A DNA stretch of 7,566 nucleotides, from contig CAZZMS010000195.1 of NCBI GenBank assembly GCA_964655485.1, positions 1-7,566 of the forward strand. Reading direction: 5' to 3'. Made by a program: the position numbers and the translations under genes. This document shows positions 1-6,339 of this stretch, one piece after another. Each line of letters opens with the position of its first letter. The stretch's first letter is position 1. Source of the stretch: JANWYU01 sp964655485. Lineage in GTDB: Bacteria; Bdellovibrionota; Bdellovibrionia; Bdellovibrionales; Bdellovibrionaceae. The notes beneath the pieces are model-generated. The model saw nothing but the letters and a program-made list of their open reading frames with translations, had not been told where the DNA came from and did no database searches.

Positions 1-552
1 GACTGGACCTGGGCCCTAAAATCCCAATTGCCGCCCTCTATCGTGGTTAAAGAAGCCTTTGAGGCCCCTGAGAGCTTTCATAGCACATTGTCTGCGGTGG
101 CTAAGACTTATCGTTATTACATATGGAATGCCGAGAGGCCGAGTTGCTTTCTAGGGCGTTACTCTTGGTGGATTCGTCGCTCTTTAGATTTGGAGGTCTT
201 GGAGCAACTCAGTGCTCCGCTGTTGGGTTTTCACGATTTTAAGAGCTTCCAAAGTCAGGGGACCCCCGTACTGCACACGCGAAGAAAACTTTTTAAAATC
301 CAATGGGTGCGTAAGACCGGCAGTCTTATCTATATGGACATCACGGGCAATGGGTTTCTCAAGCAAATGGTGCGAAACATCGTGGGAACCCTGATTGAGT
401 TTTATCTGCGTGGACTCGGTCCCGAAGAGATCGAGAGAGTTTTATTGGCTCAGGATCGAACCAAGGCAGGTCAAGCAGCTCCCCCCCAAGGCCTTTTTTT
501 ACGCCAAGTCTTTTACCCGAAGGAGCTTGACAAGCTTTGCGTGAAACTTTAG
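1..552 (+). CDS. truA: tRNA pseudouridine(38-40) synthase TruA, C-terminal part (5' end outside window)
   Basis: TruA converts uridines 38-40 of the tRNA anticodon arm to pseudouridine. The frame is open from base 1, and the nine codons before the TTG at 28 (reading DWTWALKSQ) already match the family, so this is a gene cut by the window edge and not a protein starting at 28. Visible family blocks, in order, are LPPSIVVKEA, the KTYRYYIWN strand, HDFKSFQSQG, GNGFLKQMVRNIVGTL and a C-terminal block of the AG-x-AAPPQGLFL-x-x-VFYP type. The catalytic Asp lies in the N-terminal half (GRTDAGVHA in the family) and is not in view, so activity cannot be judged. It lies 30 bp upstream of rplM on the same strand and may be co-transcribed with it. 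Confidence 0.93.
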   Translation, partial: DWTWALKSQLPPSIVVKEAFEAPESFHSTLSAVAKTYRYYIWNAERPSCFLGRYSWWIRRSLDLEVLEQLSAPLLGFHDFKSFQSQGTPVLHTRRKLFKIQWVRKTGSLIYMDITGNGFLKQMVRNIVGTLIEFYLRGLGPEEIERVLLAQDRTKAGQAAPPQGLFLRQVFYPKELDKLCVKL

Positions 553-582
553 AACGGGGGTTCGGTTTTTTTAGGAGTCCAT

Positions 583-1020
583 ATGAAAGCAACTCACTAT
601 GTGCGAAAAGAAGATGCGAAGCGATCCTGGGTGTTAATTGATGCAGCCGGTGCCACCGTTGGTCGATTGGCCACTCAAATTGCCATGATTTTACGCGGTA
701 AAAACCGCCCTGATTTTACCCCCAACACGGACAATGGTGACTTTGTAGTCGTGGTCAACGCCGACAAAGTGGAGTTTACTGGGAAAAAGTGGACCGAAAA
801 GAAGTATTACAGACACTCTCGTTTTTTTGGTTCTTTGAAAGAGCTTTCTGCGGAGAAGATCAAGGAGAGAGACCCCAGTTTCATCATCACCGAGGCGGTT
901 GAGGGAATGTTACCTAAAAACCGTTTATCTCGTCATTTGATGCGCAAGTTGAAAGTGTATGCTGGGCCCGAGCATCCCCATGCCGCTCAAAAGCCGGTGT
1001 CAGTTTCAGTGAAGAAGTAA
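583..1020 (+). CDS. rplM: 50S ribosomal protein L13
   Basis: L13 is an early-assembling large-subunit protein that binds 23S rRNA. The 145-residue product is close to the usual length of about 142. It shows the family pattern: an N-terminal W-x-x-IDA-x-G-x-x-x-GRLA stretch around residues 16-30, the LRGK-x-x-x-x-x-P segment, a GDFVVVVNA strand, TGKKWTEKKYYRHS in the middle, and MLPKNRLSR followed by KLKVYAGPEHPH near the C-terminus. The ATG at 583 is preceded by AGGAG at 573-577 with good spacing. rpsI follows after 23 bp, the standard L13-S9 pair. L13 is probably made in equal amount with S9 from one transcript. No leader structure of note is visible in the short gap after truA. Confidence 0.98.
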   Translation: MKATHYVRKEDAKRSWVLIDAAGATVGRLATQIAMILRGKNRPDFTPNTDNGDFVVVVNADKVEFTGKKWTEKKYYRHSRFFGSLKELSAEKIKERDPSFIITEAVEGMLPKNRLSRHLMRKLKVYAGPEHPHAAQKPVSVSVKK

Positions 1021-1043
1021 TCTAGTTAAAGGAAGGAAAGGGT

Positions 1044-1436
1044 ATGTCCACGGAAAAAGTGTATTACGGAACAGGTCGTCGCAAAACCAGTACGGCTCGG
1101 GTCTTTGTTAAACCAGGTAAGGGAAAATTCGTAGTTAATGGCGCGCCTGTGGATGATTATCTTAAGCGTGTGCAGTCTAAGGCTTTGGCTAAGCGGCCTT
1201 TGTCTGTATTAGAAAATGAAAAATTTGATATCAACGTGACAGTCACTGGCGGGGGTGAGACGGGCCAGGCTGGTGCGATTAGTTTGGGTTTGGCTCGGGC
1301 TTTAACAGCTTTTAACGAGTCATGGCGTAAACCCTTGAAGGATGCCGGTCTGCTGAAGCGCGATCCTCGTGAAGTAGAGAGAAAAAAATACGGTTTGCGT
1401 GGTGCTCGTCGTCGCGGTCAGTACTCTAAGCGATAA
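1044..1436 (+). CDS. rpsI: 30S ribosomal protein S9
   Basis: S9 is a small-subunit head protein whose C-terminal tail reaches the P-site tRNA. The 130-residue length is exactly typical. Diagnostic parts are YYGTGRRKTSTARVF near the N-terminus, the GGGETGQAGAISLGLARAL core, and the basic tail GARRRGQYSKR ending in the near-universal SKR. The purine-rich Shine-Dalgarno GGAAGGAAAGG at 1031-1042 precedes the ATG. It pairs with rplM upstream. Its stop codon lies only 3 bp from the stop of the convergent ABC ATPase gene, so its transcript must end inside or antisense to that gene. I see no hairpin with a T-run right after the stop. Confidence 0.98.
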   Translation: MSTEKVYYGTGRRKTSTARVFVKPGKGKFVVNGAPVDDYLKRVQSKALAKRPLSVLENEKFDINVTVTGGGETGQAGAISLGLARALTAFNESWRKPLKDAGLLKRDPREVERKKYGLRGARRRGQYSKR

Positions 1437-1439
1437 TGA

Positions 1440-2210
1440 TCAAAACTGAATAGGCCCCTCGGCTTTGGCCTCAAGAAATTGCCGCACCTCGGGACGTGTA
1501 TTGTGCCGGGCTTGTAAGGGGCTTCCTAGGTCCAGAAGCTGCCTTTGGTAACAAAACAAAATACGCTCAGCAAATTGAAAGGCGCGGGCGATCTCACTGG
1601 TTACCATGATTTGGGTTTGTTGGGTGCCGTGGCTGAGTTCCATAATGAGGTTGACAATATGGCGACTTGTTACGGGATCAAGTCCGGCCGTTGGCTCGTC
1701 AAAAAAACAAAGTTCCGGTCCCAAGGCCAGCAGCCGAGCAATGGCCAGGCGTTTTTGCATCCCCCCGCTCATCTGGCTGGGATACAAAGATTCTGCCCCT
1801 TCGAGTTGGGTCGCCTTTAAAAAATGTCTCGCAATCCGAAGAGATTCTTGGGGGTCACTGACCTGGCCTGATTCTTCCAGACTAAAAACTATGTTTTCTA
1901 GTGCGGTCATTGAGTCAAAAAGAGCATTTTTTTGAAATAATAGCCCCATCCTTTTTTGCACGCGGAATTGCTCTTTCTCACTGCGAGAGAAAAAGTCGAT
2001 TGTTTCGCCAAAATGATAAACTTGTCCTTTCTGGGGGCGTAAAAGCCCGGTCAAGATTTTGAGTAAAGTGGATTTGCCATGACCCGACGGGCCGATTAAC
2101 GCCACTCTTTCGCCGGGGTGGAGCTTCAGAGCTAGATTTTCAAAAATGATTTTTTCTTGATAAGCGAAAAATAGATCGCAAACCTCTAGTGCCAATAGAC
2201 TCATGTTCAT
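1440..2210 (-). CDS. MlaF/Mkl-like ABC transporter ATP-binding protein, lone, with altered H-loop
   Basis: This is a cytoplasmic ABC ATPase most like the MlaF/Mkl (toluene tolerance, MCE-linked lipid transport) group. The MlaF resemblance rests on the stretch around the Q-loop, LLFQKNALFDSMTALENI. Numbering from the ATG at 2210 (256 aa): Walker A GPSGHGKST with Lys46, Q-loop Gln93, signature SGGMQ 148-152, Walker B FFDEP with Asp171 and Glu172, and D-loop GLDP. The usual H-loop histidine is serine (VTSEIARAF, Ser205, codon AGT at 1596-1598). The frame stays open to a TTG at 2279, but the 23 extra residues lack a ribosome site and look non-conserved, so I prefer the ATG at 2210 (or 2204). A weak GAGCTGG lies upstream. 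No permease, MCE or substrate-binding gene is adjacent, so the partner and substrate are unknown. Confidence 0.85.
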   Translation of the reverse strand: MNMSLLALEVCDLFFAYQEKIIFENLALKLHPGERVALIGPSGHGKSTLLKILTGLLRPQKGQVYHFGETIDFFSRSEKEQFRVQKRMGLLFQKNALFDSMTALENIVFSLEESGQVSDPQESLRIARHFLKATQLEGAESLYPSQMSGGMQKRLAIARLLALGPELCFFDEPTAGLDPVTSRHIVNLIMELSHGTQQTQIMVTSEIARAFQFAERILFCYQRQLLDLGSPLQARHNTRPEVRQFLEAKAEGPIQF

Positions 2211-2327
2211 GATGTTACCAGCTCTTGCGCCTGAGTACCAAGCGATTGTCCCATAACGCCGTGCTAAAGGTGAGGACAAGGTTTTTAATCTTCGCTAGCC
2301 TCGAAGTACCGATAAAAGGGGGTTTTC
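2211..2327. promoter_or_regulatory. Divergent intergenic region, probable back-to-back promoters
   Basis: This is the only space from which both the minus-strand ABC ATPase and the plus-strand mdh-sucCD operon can be transcribed, so promoters for both are inferred here. On the plus strand, TTTAAT at 2284-2289 could be a -10 element, but the matching -35 position (GTGCTA, 2261-2266) is poor. A weak 5-bp hairpin (CTTCG 2290-2294 with CGAAG 2302-2306) lies in the presumed mdh leader. The mdh ribosome site AAGGGGG (2316-2322) is strong. I cannot name a regulator or operator from the sequence. Confidence 0.35.
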
Positions 2328-3260
2328 ATGAGAAAAGCTAAAATAAGTGTGATTGGTGCTGGTTTTGTAGGATCCACCTGTGCGCATTGGGCGGCAGCGC
2401 GTGAGCTGGGTGATGTGGTGTTACTGGATATTAACGAGGGGGCTGCCCAAGGGAAATCCTTGGACCTTACTCAAGCGGGTCCTGTGTATAAATTTGATAG
2501 TCGCGTGCGTGGGACGTCTCGCTATGAAGATATCGCTGATAGTGATGTGGTGATTATTACCGCTGGTTTTCCGCGTAAGCCGGGAATGAGCCGTGATGAA
2601 CTCGTAGCGATCAATGCAAAAATTGTTAAAGAGGTTTGTGAGGGAATCAAAAAATTTGCGCCCCAAAGTTATGTGATCGTTGTTTGCAACCCTATGGATG
2701 CTATGGCCGTCTATGCGAAACAAATCTTAGGCTTTCCGCGTGAGCGCGTGATTGGTATGGGTGGGGCTTTGGATTCCGCTCGTTTCCGCACTTTCATCGC
2801 CGAGGCCTTAGGGGTGTCCTTCAAAGATGTGGTGGGAATGGTGATTGGTAACCACGGTGACGCCATGATGCCTTTGGTTCGCTTGGCCAGTGTGAATGGT
2901 ATCCCAGTAACCGAGCTGTTACCTGCGGAGACTCTGGCAGCTATCGTGCAAAGAACGAAGCAAGCCGGTGCAGAAATTGGTGGATTACTCAAAACTGGTT
3001 CAGCTTACTTCGCACCCGCGGCGGGTTCGGTGGAGATGGCTGAGGCGATTTTGAAAGATCAAAAGCGAGTCATTCCTTGTGCGGTGGAACTTAAGGGCGA
3101 GTATGGTGTAGATGGTTTATTCGTAGGTGTTCCTTGTGTTCTGGGGGCTAAAGGGCTTGAGAAAATTATTGAAGTGAAGCTCACTAGCGAAGAACAGCAG
3201 GAGTTCAAAAAGTCTGTTGAGGCCGTGCAAAATCTCGTCAACGCCTTGAAAAACATTTAA
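2328..3260 (+). CDS. mdh: Malate dehydrogenase, LDH-like (type 3), NAD-dependent
   Basis: It catalyses reversible oxidation of malate to oxaloacetate with NAD in the TCA cycle. The 310-residue length fits the LDH-like MDH class. Visible elements are the Rossmann glycine motif GAGFVGS (Gly10-Gly15), Asp34 at the end of the second strand (NAD over NADP), the mobile substrate loop PRKPGMSRDEL with Arg83 and Arg89, Asn121 in CNPMD, Asp149 and Arg152 in LDSARFR, and the catalytic His176 in GNHGD. Arg83, where lactate dehydrogenases carry Gln, supports malate specificity. The ATG at 2328 has the Shine-Dalgarno AAGGGGG five bases upstream. It is the first gene of a tight operon, with sucC starting 15 bp downstream. 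Confidence 0.95.
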   Translation: MRKAKISVIGAGFVGSTCAHWAAARELGDVVLLDINEGAAQGKSLDLTQAGPVYKFDSRVRGTSRYEDIADSDVVIITAGFPRKPGMSRDELVAINAKIVKEVCEGIKKFAPQSYVIVVCNPMDAMAVYAKQILGFPRERVIGMGGALDSARFRTFIAEALGVSFKDVVGMVIGNHGDAMMPLVRLASVNGIPVTELLPAETLAAIVQRTKQAGAEIGGLLKTGSAYFAPAAGSVEMAEAILKDQKRVIPCAVELKGEYGVDGLFVGVPCVLGAKGLEKIIEVKLTSEEQQEFKKSVEAVQNLVNALKNI

Positions 3261-3275
3261 CCTCGGAGTCCTAGC

Positions 3276-4436
3276 ATGAATATTCATGAGTTTCAGGCGA
3301 AAGAAGTCCTCAGGAAATTTGGTGTAGCAACCCTCAAGGGAGGGGTAGCGCGAACGGCTGAGGAAGCGGTAACAGCGGCTCAATCTTTGGGCGGATCGAT
3401 CTGGGTTGTGAAAGCCCAGATCCACGCCGGTGGGCGCGGTAAAGGGGGTGGAGTGAAGTTAGCCCGCTCCCTCGATGAGGTGAAAAATGTGGCTCACCAA
3501 ATGATCGGAATGAACTTAGTGACTCATCAGACAGGTCCTCAGGGGAAAACCGTTCATCAAGTTTACATTGAACAAGGTTGCGAGATTGCAAAAGAGTACT
3601 ATGTCGCTCTCCTGGTGGATCGTTCCACCCAGAAAGTGAGCCTCATCGCCTCTAAAGAGGGAGGCATGGATATTGAAGAGGTAGCGGCGAAAAATCCTGA
3701 GGCGATCATGAAAGTCGATATCCATCCCGCCGTGGGCTTGGGGGCCTTCCAAGCGCGCAAGATCGCTTTTGATTTGGGCATCCCTACGGCGAGTATTAAC
3801 AAAGCTGTCGCTTTCATGCAGGGCTTGTATCAGGCTTTTTTGCAAACAGATGCAGCCTTGTTAGAGGTAAACCCCATGGTTTTAACGGCTCAAGGGGATG
3901 TGATCGCGCTGGATGCAAAAATGAATTTCGATGCGAACTCATTGTTTCGTCATCCGGAGATTGTCGCGTATCGTGACCTGACTGAAGAAGAGCCCACGGA
4001 GATCGAAGCATCCAAATATGACCTCGCGTTTATTAAGCTAGATGGTAACATTGGCTGCTTGGTGAATGGGGCAGGTCTAGCCATGGCGACTTTGGATATT
4101 ATTAAATGGTATGGAGCTATGCCTGCCAACTTTCTGGATGTGGGAGGTGGAGCCAGTCGAGAAAAGGTGACTGCGGCTTTCAAAATCATCCTGCAAGATC
4201 CCAATGTGAAGGCCATTTTGGTGAATATCTTCGGTGGTATCATGAAATGTGATGTGATCGCCGAGGGAGTTGTGGCGGCCTCTAAAGAAGTCGGTTTGAA
4301 GGTGCCCTTAGTGGTGCGTCTTGAAGGGACCAACGTTGAGCTTGGCAAAAAGATTTTAGCAGAAAGCGGCCTCAATATTGTGGCGGCCAGTGATCTGGAT
4401 GATGCGGCTAAAAAAGTCGTGGCCTTTGTGAAGTAG
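3276..4436 (+). CDS. sucC: Succinyl-CoA synthetase (ADP/GDP-forming) subunit beta
   Basis: With SucD it converts succinyl-CoA, Pi and NDP to succinate, CoA and NTP, the substrate-level phosphorylation step of the TCA cycle. The 386 residues match the usual length of about 388. The N-terminal ATP-grasp domain (about 1-240) shows the start MNIHEFQAKEVL, nucleotide-contact Lys46 and the loop GGRGKGGG (52-59), then EVNPM and the ALDAKMNFD segment with metal-binding acidic residues. The C-terminal CoA-ligase-type domain has GNIGCLVNGAGLAMATLD, LDVGGGAS and a VNIFGGIMKCDVIAEG phosphate loop. GGAG at 3265-3268 serves the ATG. The gap to sucD is 8 bp. ATP versus GTP preference cannot be read reliably by eye. 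Confidence 0.97.
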   Translation: MNIHEFQAKEVLRKFGVATLKGGVARTAEEAVTAAQSLGGSIWVVKAQIHAGGRGKGGGVKLARSLDEVKNVAHQMIGMNLVTHQTGPQGKTVHQVYIEQGCEIAKEYYVALLVDRSTQKVSLIASKEGGMDIEEVAAKNPEAIMKVDIHPAVGLGAFQARKIAFDLGIPTASINKAVAFMQGLYQAFLQTDAALLEVNPMVLTAQGDVIALDAKMNFDANSLFRHPEIVAYRDLTEEEPTEIEASKYDLAFIKLDGNIGCLVNGAGLAMATLDIIKWYGAMPANFLDVGGGASREKVTAAFKIILQDPNVKAILVNIFGGIMKCDVIAEGVVAASKEVGLKVPLVVRLEGTNVELGKKILAESGLNIVAASDLDDAAKKVVAFVK

Positions 4437-4444
4437 GGGGAAAG

Positions 4445-5314
4445 ATGGCGATCTTAATTGATAAGAATACGCGTGTGATCACAACCGGTATTACTGGTAA
4501 CCAGGGGAGTTTCCACACCGAACAGTGCTTAAAGTATGGTTCTCAATTCGTGGGTGGGGTAACTCCGGGTAAGGGTGGGACCACCCATTTGGGGCTTCCC
4601 GTTTTTAACACCGTCTATGAGGCGGTGAAAAATACTGGAGCGAATGCCGCTATGGTTTTCGTGCCTCCAGCTTTTGCTGCGGATTCCATCATGGAATGTG
4701 CTGATGCCGGAGTCGAGTTGATTGTGGCGATCACGGAAGGGATTCCTGTACTGGATATGGTGAAGGTAGTGAGTTTTTTGAAAGAAAAAAAAACTCGCTT
4801 GATTGGGCCCAACTGTCCTGGAGTGATTACACCCGGGCAATGTAAAATCGGTATCATGCCTGGCTTTATTCATAAGCCCGGTCGTATTGGTGTAGTCTCC
4901 CGCTCGGGAACTTTAACCTATGAAGCCGTTCATCAGCTCACCCAATTGGGCTTAGGGCAAAGCACTTGTGTTGGCATTGGTGGTGACCCCGTGAATGGAA
5001 CGAATTTCATTGATGTTTTAAGCATGTTTGAAAAAGATCCTGAAACGGATGCCGTGATTATGATCGGTGAAATTGGTGGAAGTGCCGAAGAAGAAGCCGC
5101 GGCATGGATTAAAAAGAATTTCTCCAAGCCTGTGGTGTCCTTTATTGCCGGGGCTTCAGCACCGAAAGGAAAGCGTATGGGACACGCAGGAGCTATCATC
5201 AGTGGTGGTAAGGGCACTGCCGAGGCGAAGTTTCAAGCTCTACAAGAGGCAGGAGTGCGCATATGTCGTAATCCAGCCGAAATGGGAAAAACACTAGCGG
5301 CTTGTTTGAAGTAG
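4445..5314 (+). CDS. sucD: Succinyl-CoA synthetase subunit alpha
   Basis: This is the CoA-binding and phosphohistidine subunit of succinyl-CoA synthetase. The 289 residues match the family. The N-terminal Rossmann CoA-binding domain carries TGITGNQGSFHT, then GGVTPGKGGTTHLGLPVF and the IGPNCPGVITPG loop. The ligase domain holds VSRSGTLTYEA, GIGGDPVNGT and the active-site stretch GKRMGHAGAI, whose His247 is the residue phosphorylated during catalysis. Its ribosome site AGGGGG (4435-4440) begins within the sucC stop codon, so translation of the two subunits is probably coupled, which suits an alpha-beta complex. It is the last gene of the operon, and a strong terminator follows 25 bp after the stop. 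Confidence 0.97.
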   Translation: MAILIDKNTRVITTGITGNQGSFHTEQCLKYGSQFVGGVTPGKGGTTHLGLPVFNTVYEAVKNTGANAAMVFVPPAFAADSIMECADAGVELIVAITEGIPVLDMVKVVSFLKEKKTRLIGPNCPGVITPGQCKIGIMPGFIHKPGRIGVVSRSGTLTYEAVHQLTQLGLGQSTCVGIGGDPVNGTNFIDVLSMFEKDPETDAVIMIGEIGGSAEEEAAAWIKKNFSKPVVSFIAGASAPKGKRMGHAGAIISGGKGTAEAKFQALQEAGVRICRNPAEMGKTLAACLK

Positions 5315-5339
5315 TTGGATTGATACGACGGATGTAAGG

Positions 5340-5372
5340 AAACGCCCAGCGATTGCTGGGCGTTTTGTTTTT
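5340..5372 (+). terminator. Rho-independent terminator of mdh-sucCD
   Basis: A perfect 11-bp GC-rich stem pairs 5340-5350 with 5355-5365 (AAACGCCCAGC and GCTGGGCGTTT) around a GATT tetraloop. It is followed by a T-rich tail, TTTTGTTTTT at 5363-5372. It sits 25 bp after the sucD stop and is orientated to end the plus-strand operon. The minus strand lacks an equally good T-tail, so it is probably mainly one-way. Confidence 0.93.
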
Positions 5373-5382
5373 CGATCCTGAT

Positions 5383-5577
5383 TCATCTCCTTGATGAGTT
5401 GACGGCCATGTACTCCTCGATGCCTTGAAATGCATACCAGCGTTGAATTTTATTGTTTCTAGTAGCATCATAATCTCCGGGATTTTGATGACATCTGTTT
5501 AAAAACCGGGAGAAGCGATGTGTCCTAAATGATTCCTCCTTAGGCTTTTTATTTCGTCCGGAGACCTTAAGCACCAT
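5383..5577 (-). pseudogene. Possible small ORF or gene remnant running out of the inverted repeat
   Basis: I do not recognise this. A 64-codon frame reads leftwards from an ATG at 5577 inside the inverted-repeat element. The first 15 codons or so are repeat sequence. From about 5532 down to the TGA at 5383 the translation looks protein-like, with NPGDYDATRNN and QRWYAFQGIEEYMAV, and its composition is balanced unlike a random shadow. There is no clear ribosome site at the ATG. Only 26 bp separate the far side of the repeat from the HIT stop codon, so no missing 5' half survives there. It could be the tail of a decayed gene, a short real gene, or chance. Confidence 0.25.
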
Positions 5578-5659
5578 GGATGGCCAAGGGTGCCAGAGCC
5601 CTTTGCAGCTTGAGCCATGGAGGGCGTGCCCCGGAGCGAAAGCAAAAAGCCTAAGGAGG
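5535..5659. repeat. 125-bp long inverted repeat, rod-folding element (MITE/REP-like or structured RNA)
   Basis: The outer arms are a perfect 16-bp inverted repeat: CCTCCTTAGGCTTTTT at 5535-5550 pairs with 5644-5659. Pairing continues inward through TTTCG (5552-5556 with 5637-5641) and TCCGG (5557-5561 with 5631-5635), broken only by a small A/GC internal loop and one bulged G, for 26 pairs in all. The 69-bp core also folds: CCATGG 5574-5579 with 5615-5620, or alternatively TGGCCAAG 5581-5588 with 5609-5617 (one bulge), and GCAC 5571-5574 with GTGC 5626-5629. Neither strand ends in a T-run, so it is not a standard terminator. No clear target-site duplication flanks it, and no transposase is present. 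It lies between two convergent transcription units, a common resting place for such elements. Confidence 0.75.
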
Positions 5660-5685
5660 GTAAGAGATAAAGAAAACAGAATGAA

Positions 5686-6315
5686 TTAGAGTGAACCAAA
5701 GGCCTTCACTAACTTATGAAATGTCTCTGCAGGAGTTTCTATAATGACTTTGCTTTGGGCGATAAGAGGGAAAAAATTGAGATCTCCACTCCAGCGGGGA
5801 ATCAAGTGAAAATGCAGATGACCGGGGATTCCGGCTCCGGCTGCAGCTCCCAAATTCAGGCCAATATTCATCCCCATGGGTTGATAAACCTCTCGTAAGA
5901 TGCGTTCACTCAGACGGACGACCTCCATAAGATCTGCATACTCCGCAGGACTTAATTCGTTGAGATAGGCCTTGTGCTTTTTGGGTAACACCAGAATATG
6001 TCCCGTGTTGTAAGGAAACTTATTGAGTACGACCATGCTAAGCGGCGTGCGATAAACGCATAGATTATCCAATGTATTGTGTTTGTCTTTCGCCACTCGG
6101 CAAAACACACAGTCAGTTTCTTTGGGGCCTTTAATGTAGCGGGCGCGTTGGGGACGATATAAAGGAGTGAGTTGAGTGCTGAGCCCTGTGGCCCCCCCTT
6201 TGACAGCTTGATCCGACCTTTGTTTCATCGTGACAAGGTGTTTTTTCTTTTGTGGGGGCTTTAGATTTTGTTTGCTGTTTCTTGAGCTTCTCGTAGGGTT
6301 TTTCGATTTTCTCAT
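5686..6315 (-). CDS. HIT-family protein, Ap4A phosphorylase/hydrolase-like
   Basis: Histidine-triad proteins hydrolyse or phosphorolyse nucleotide conjugates such as diadenosine polyphosphates or nucleotidyl amides. The triad is GHLHFHLIPRW, with His166, His168 and His170. A CxxC pair (Cys69, Cys72 in DCVFC) preceded by YRPQRARYIKG is typical of the Ap4A-phosphorylase-like HIT branch and may bind zinc. LNKFPYNTGHILVLPKKH, GMNIGLNLGAAAGAGIPG and the WSGDLNFFP segment complete the domain. The first 45 residues or so are a Lys/Arg/Ser-rich tail of no known domain. A second in-frame ATG at 6228 could be the true start, giving about 180 aa. I chose 6315 because it leaves a 24-bp gap to the upstream nitrilase gene and carries a weak GGA upstream. 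Substrate is not determined. Confidence 0.9.
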   Translation of the reverse strand: MRKSKNPTRSSRNSKQNLKPPQKKKHLVTMKQRSDQAVKGGATGLSTQLTPLYRPQRARYIKGPKETDCVFCRVAKDKHNTLDNLCVYRTPLSMVVLNKFPYNTGHILVLPKKHKAYLNELSPAEYADLMEVVRLSERILREVYQPMGMNIGLNLGAAAGAGIPGHLHFHLIPRWSGDLNFFPLIAQSKVIIETPAETFHKLVKAFGSL

Positions 6316-6339
6316 AGGTTTCCATCACAATCTATGTGA

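Noticed and set aside
552..572. GAAC/GTTC hairpin followed by seven T's between truA and rplM, a possible terminator or attenuator
   Set aside because: The stem is only 4 bp with a GGGG loop, and the T-run leads straight into the rplM ribosome site. It is too weak to call.
1453..1472. AGGCC/GGCCT inverted repeat after rpsI as a terminator
   Set aside because: The stem is short with a 10-nt loop and no T-run on either strand, and it lies in the ATPase coding sequence.
2211..2279. N-terminal extension of the ABC ATPase to the TTG at 2279
   Set aside because: There is no ribosome site, the residues look non-conserved, and it would intrude on the mdh promoter region. The ATG at 2210 gives a family-typical length.
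2290..2306. Hairpin CTTCG/CGAAG in the mdh leader as a regulatory element
   Set aside because: Five pairs with a 7-nt loop is expected by chance, and there is no T-run or known motif.
5383..5397. TCATC/GATGA hairpin after the sucD terminator
   Set aside because: It is a five-bp AT-rich stem without a T-run, most likely chance.
5535..5659. Inverted repeat as 6S RNA, SRP RNA or RNase P RNA
   Set aside because: It is shorter than 6S RNA and lacks recognisable conserved loops of SRP or RNase P RNA.
5499..5699. 66-codon minus-strand frame through the repeat
   Set aside because: It lies largely over the repeat and HIT 3' flank, with no homology I recognise and no ribosome site. The other frame looks more protein-like.
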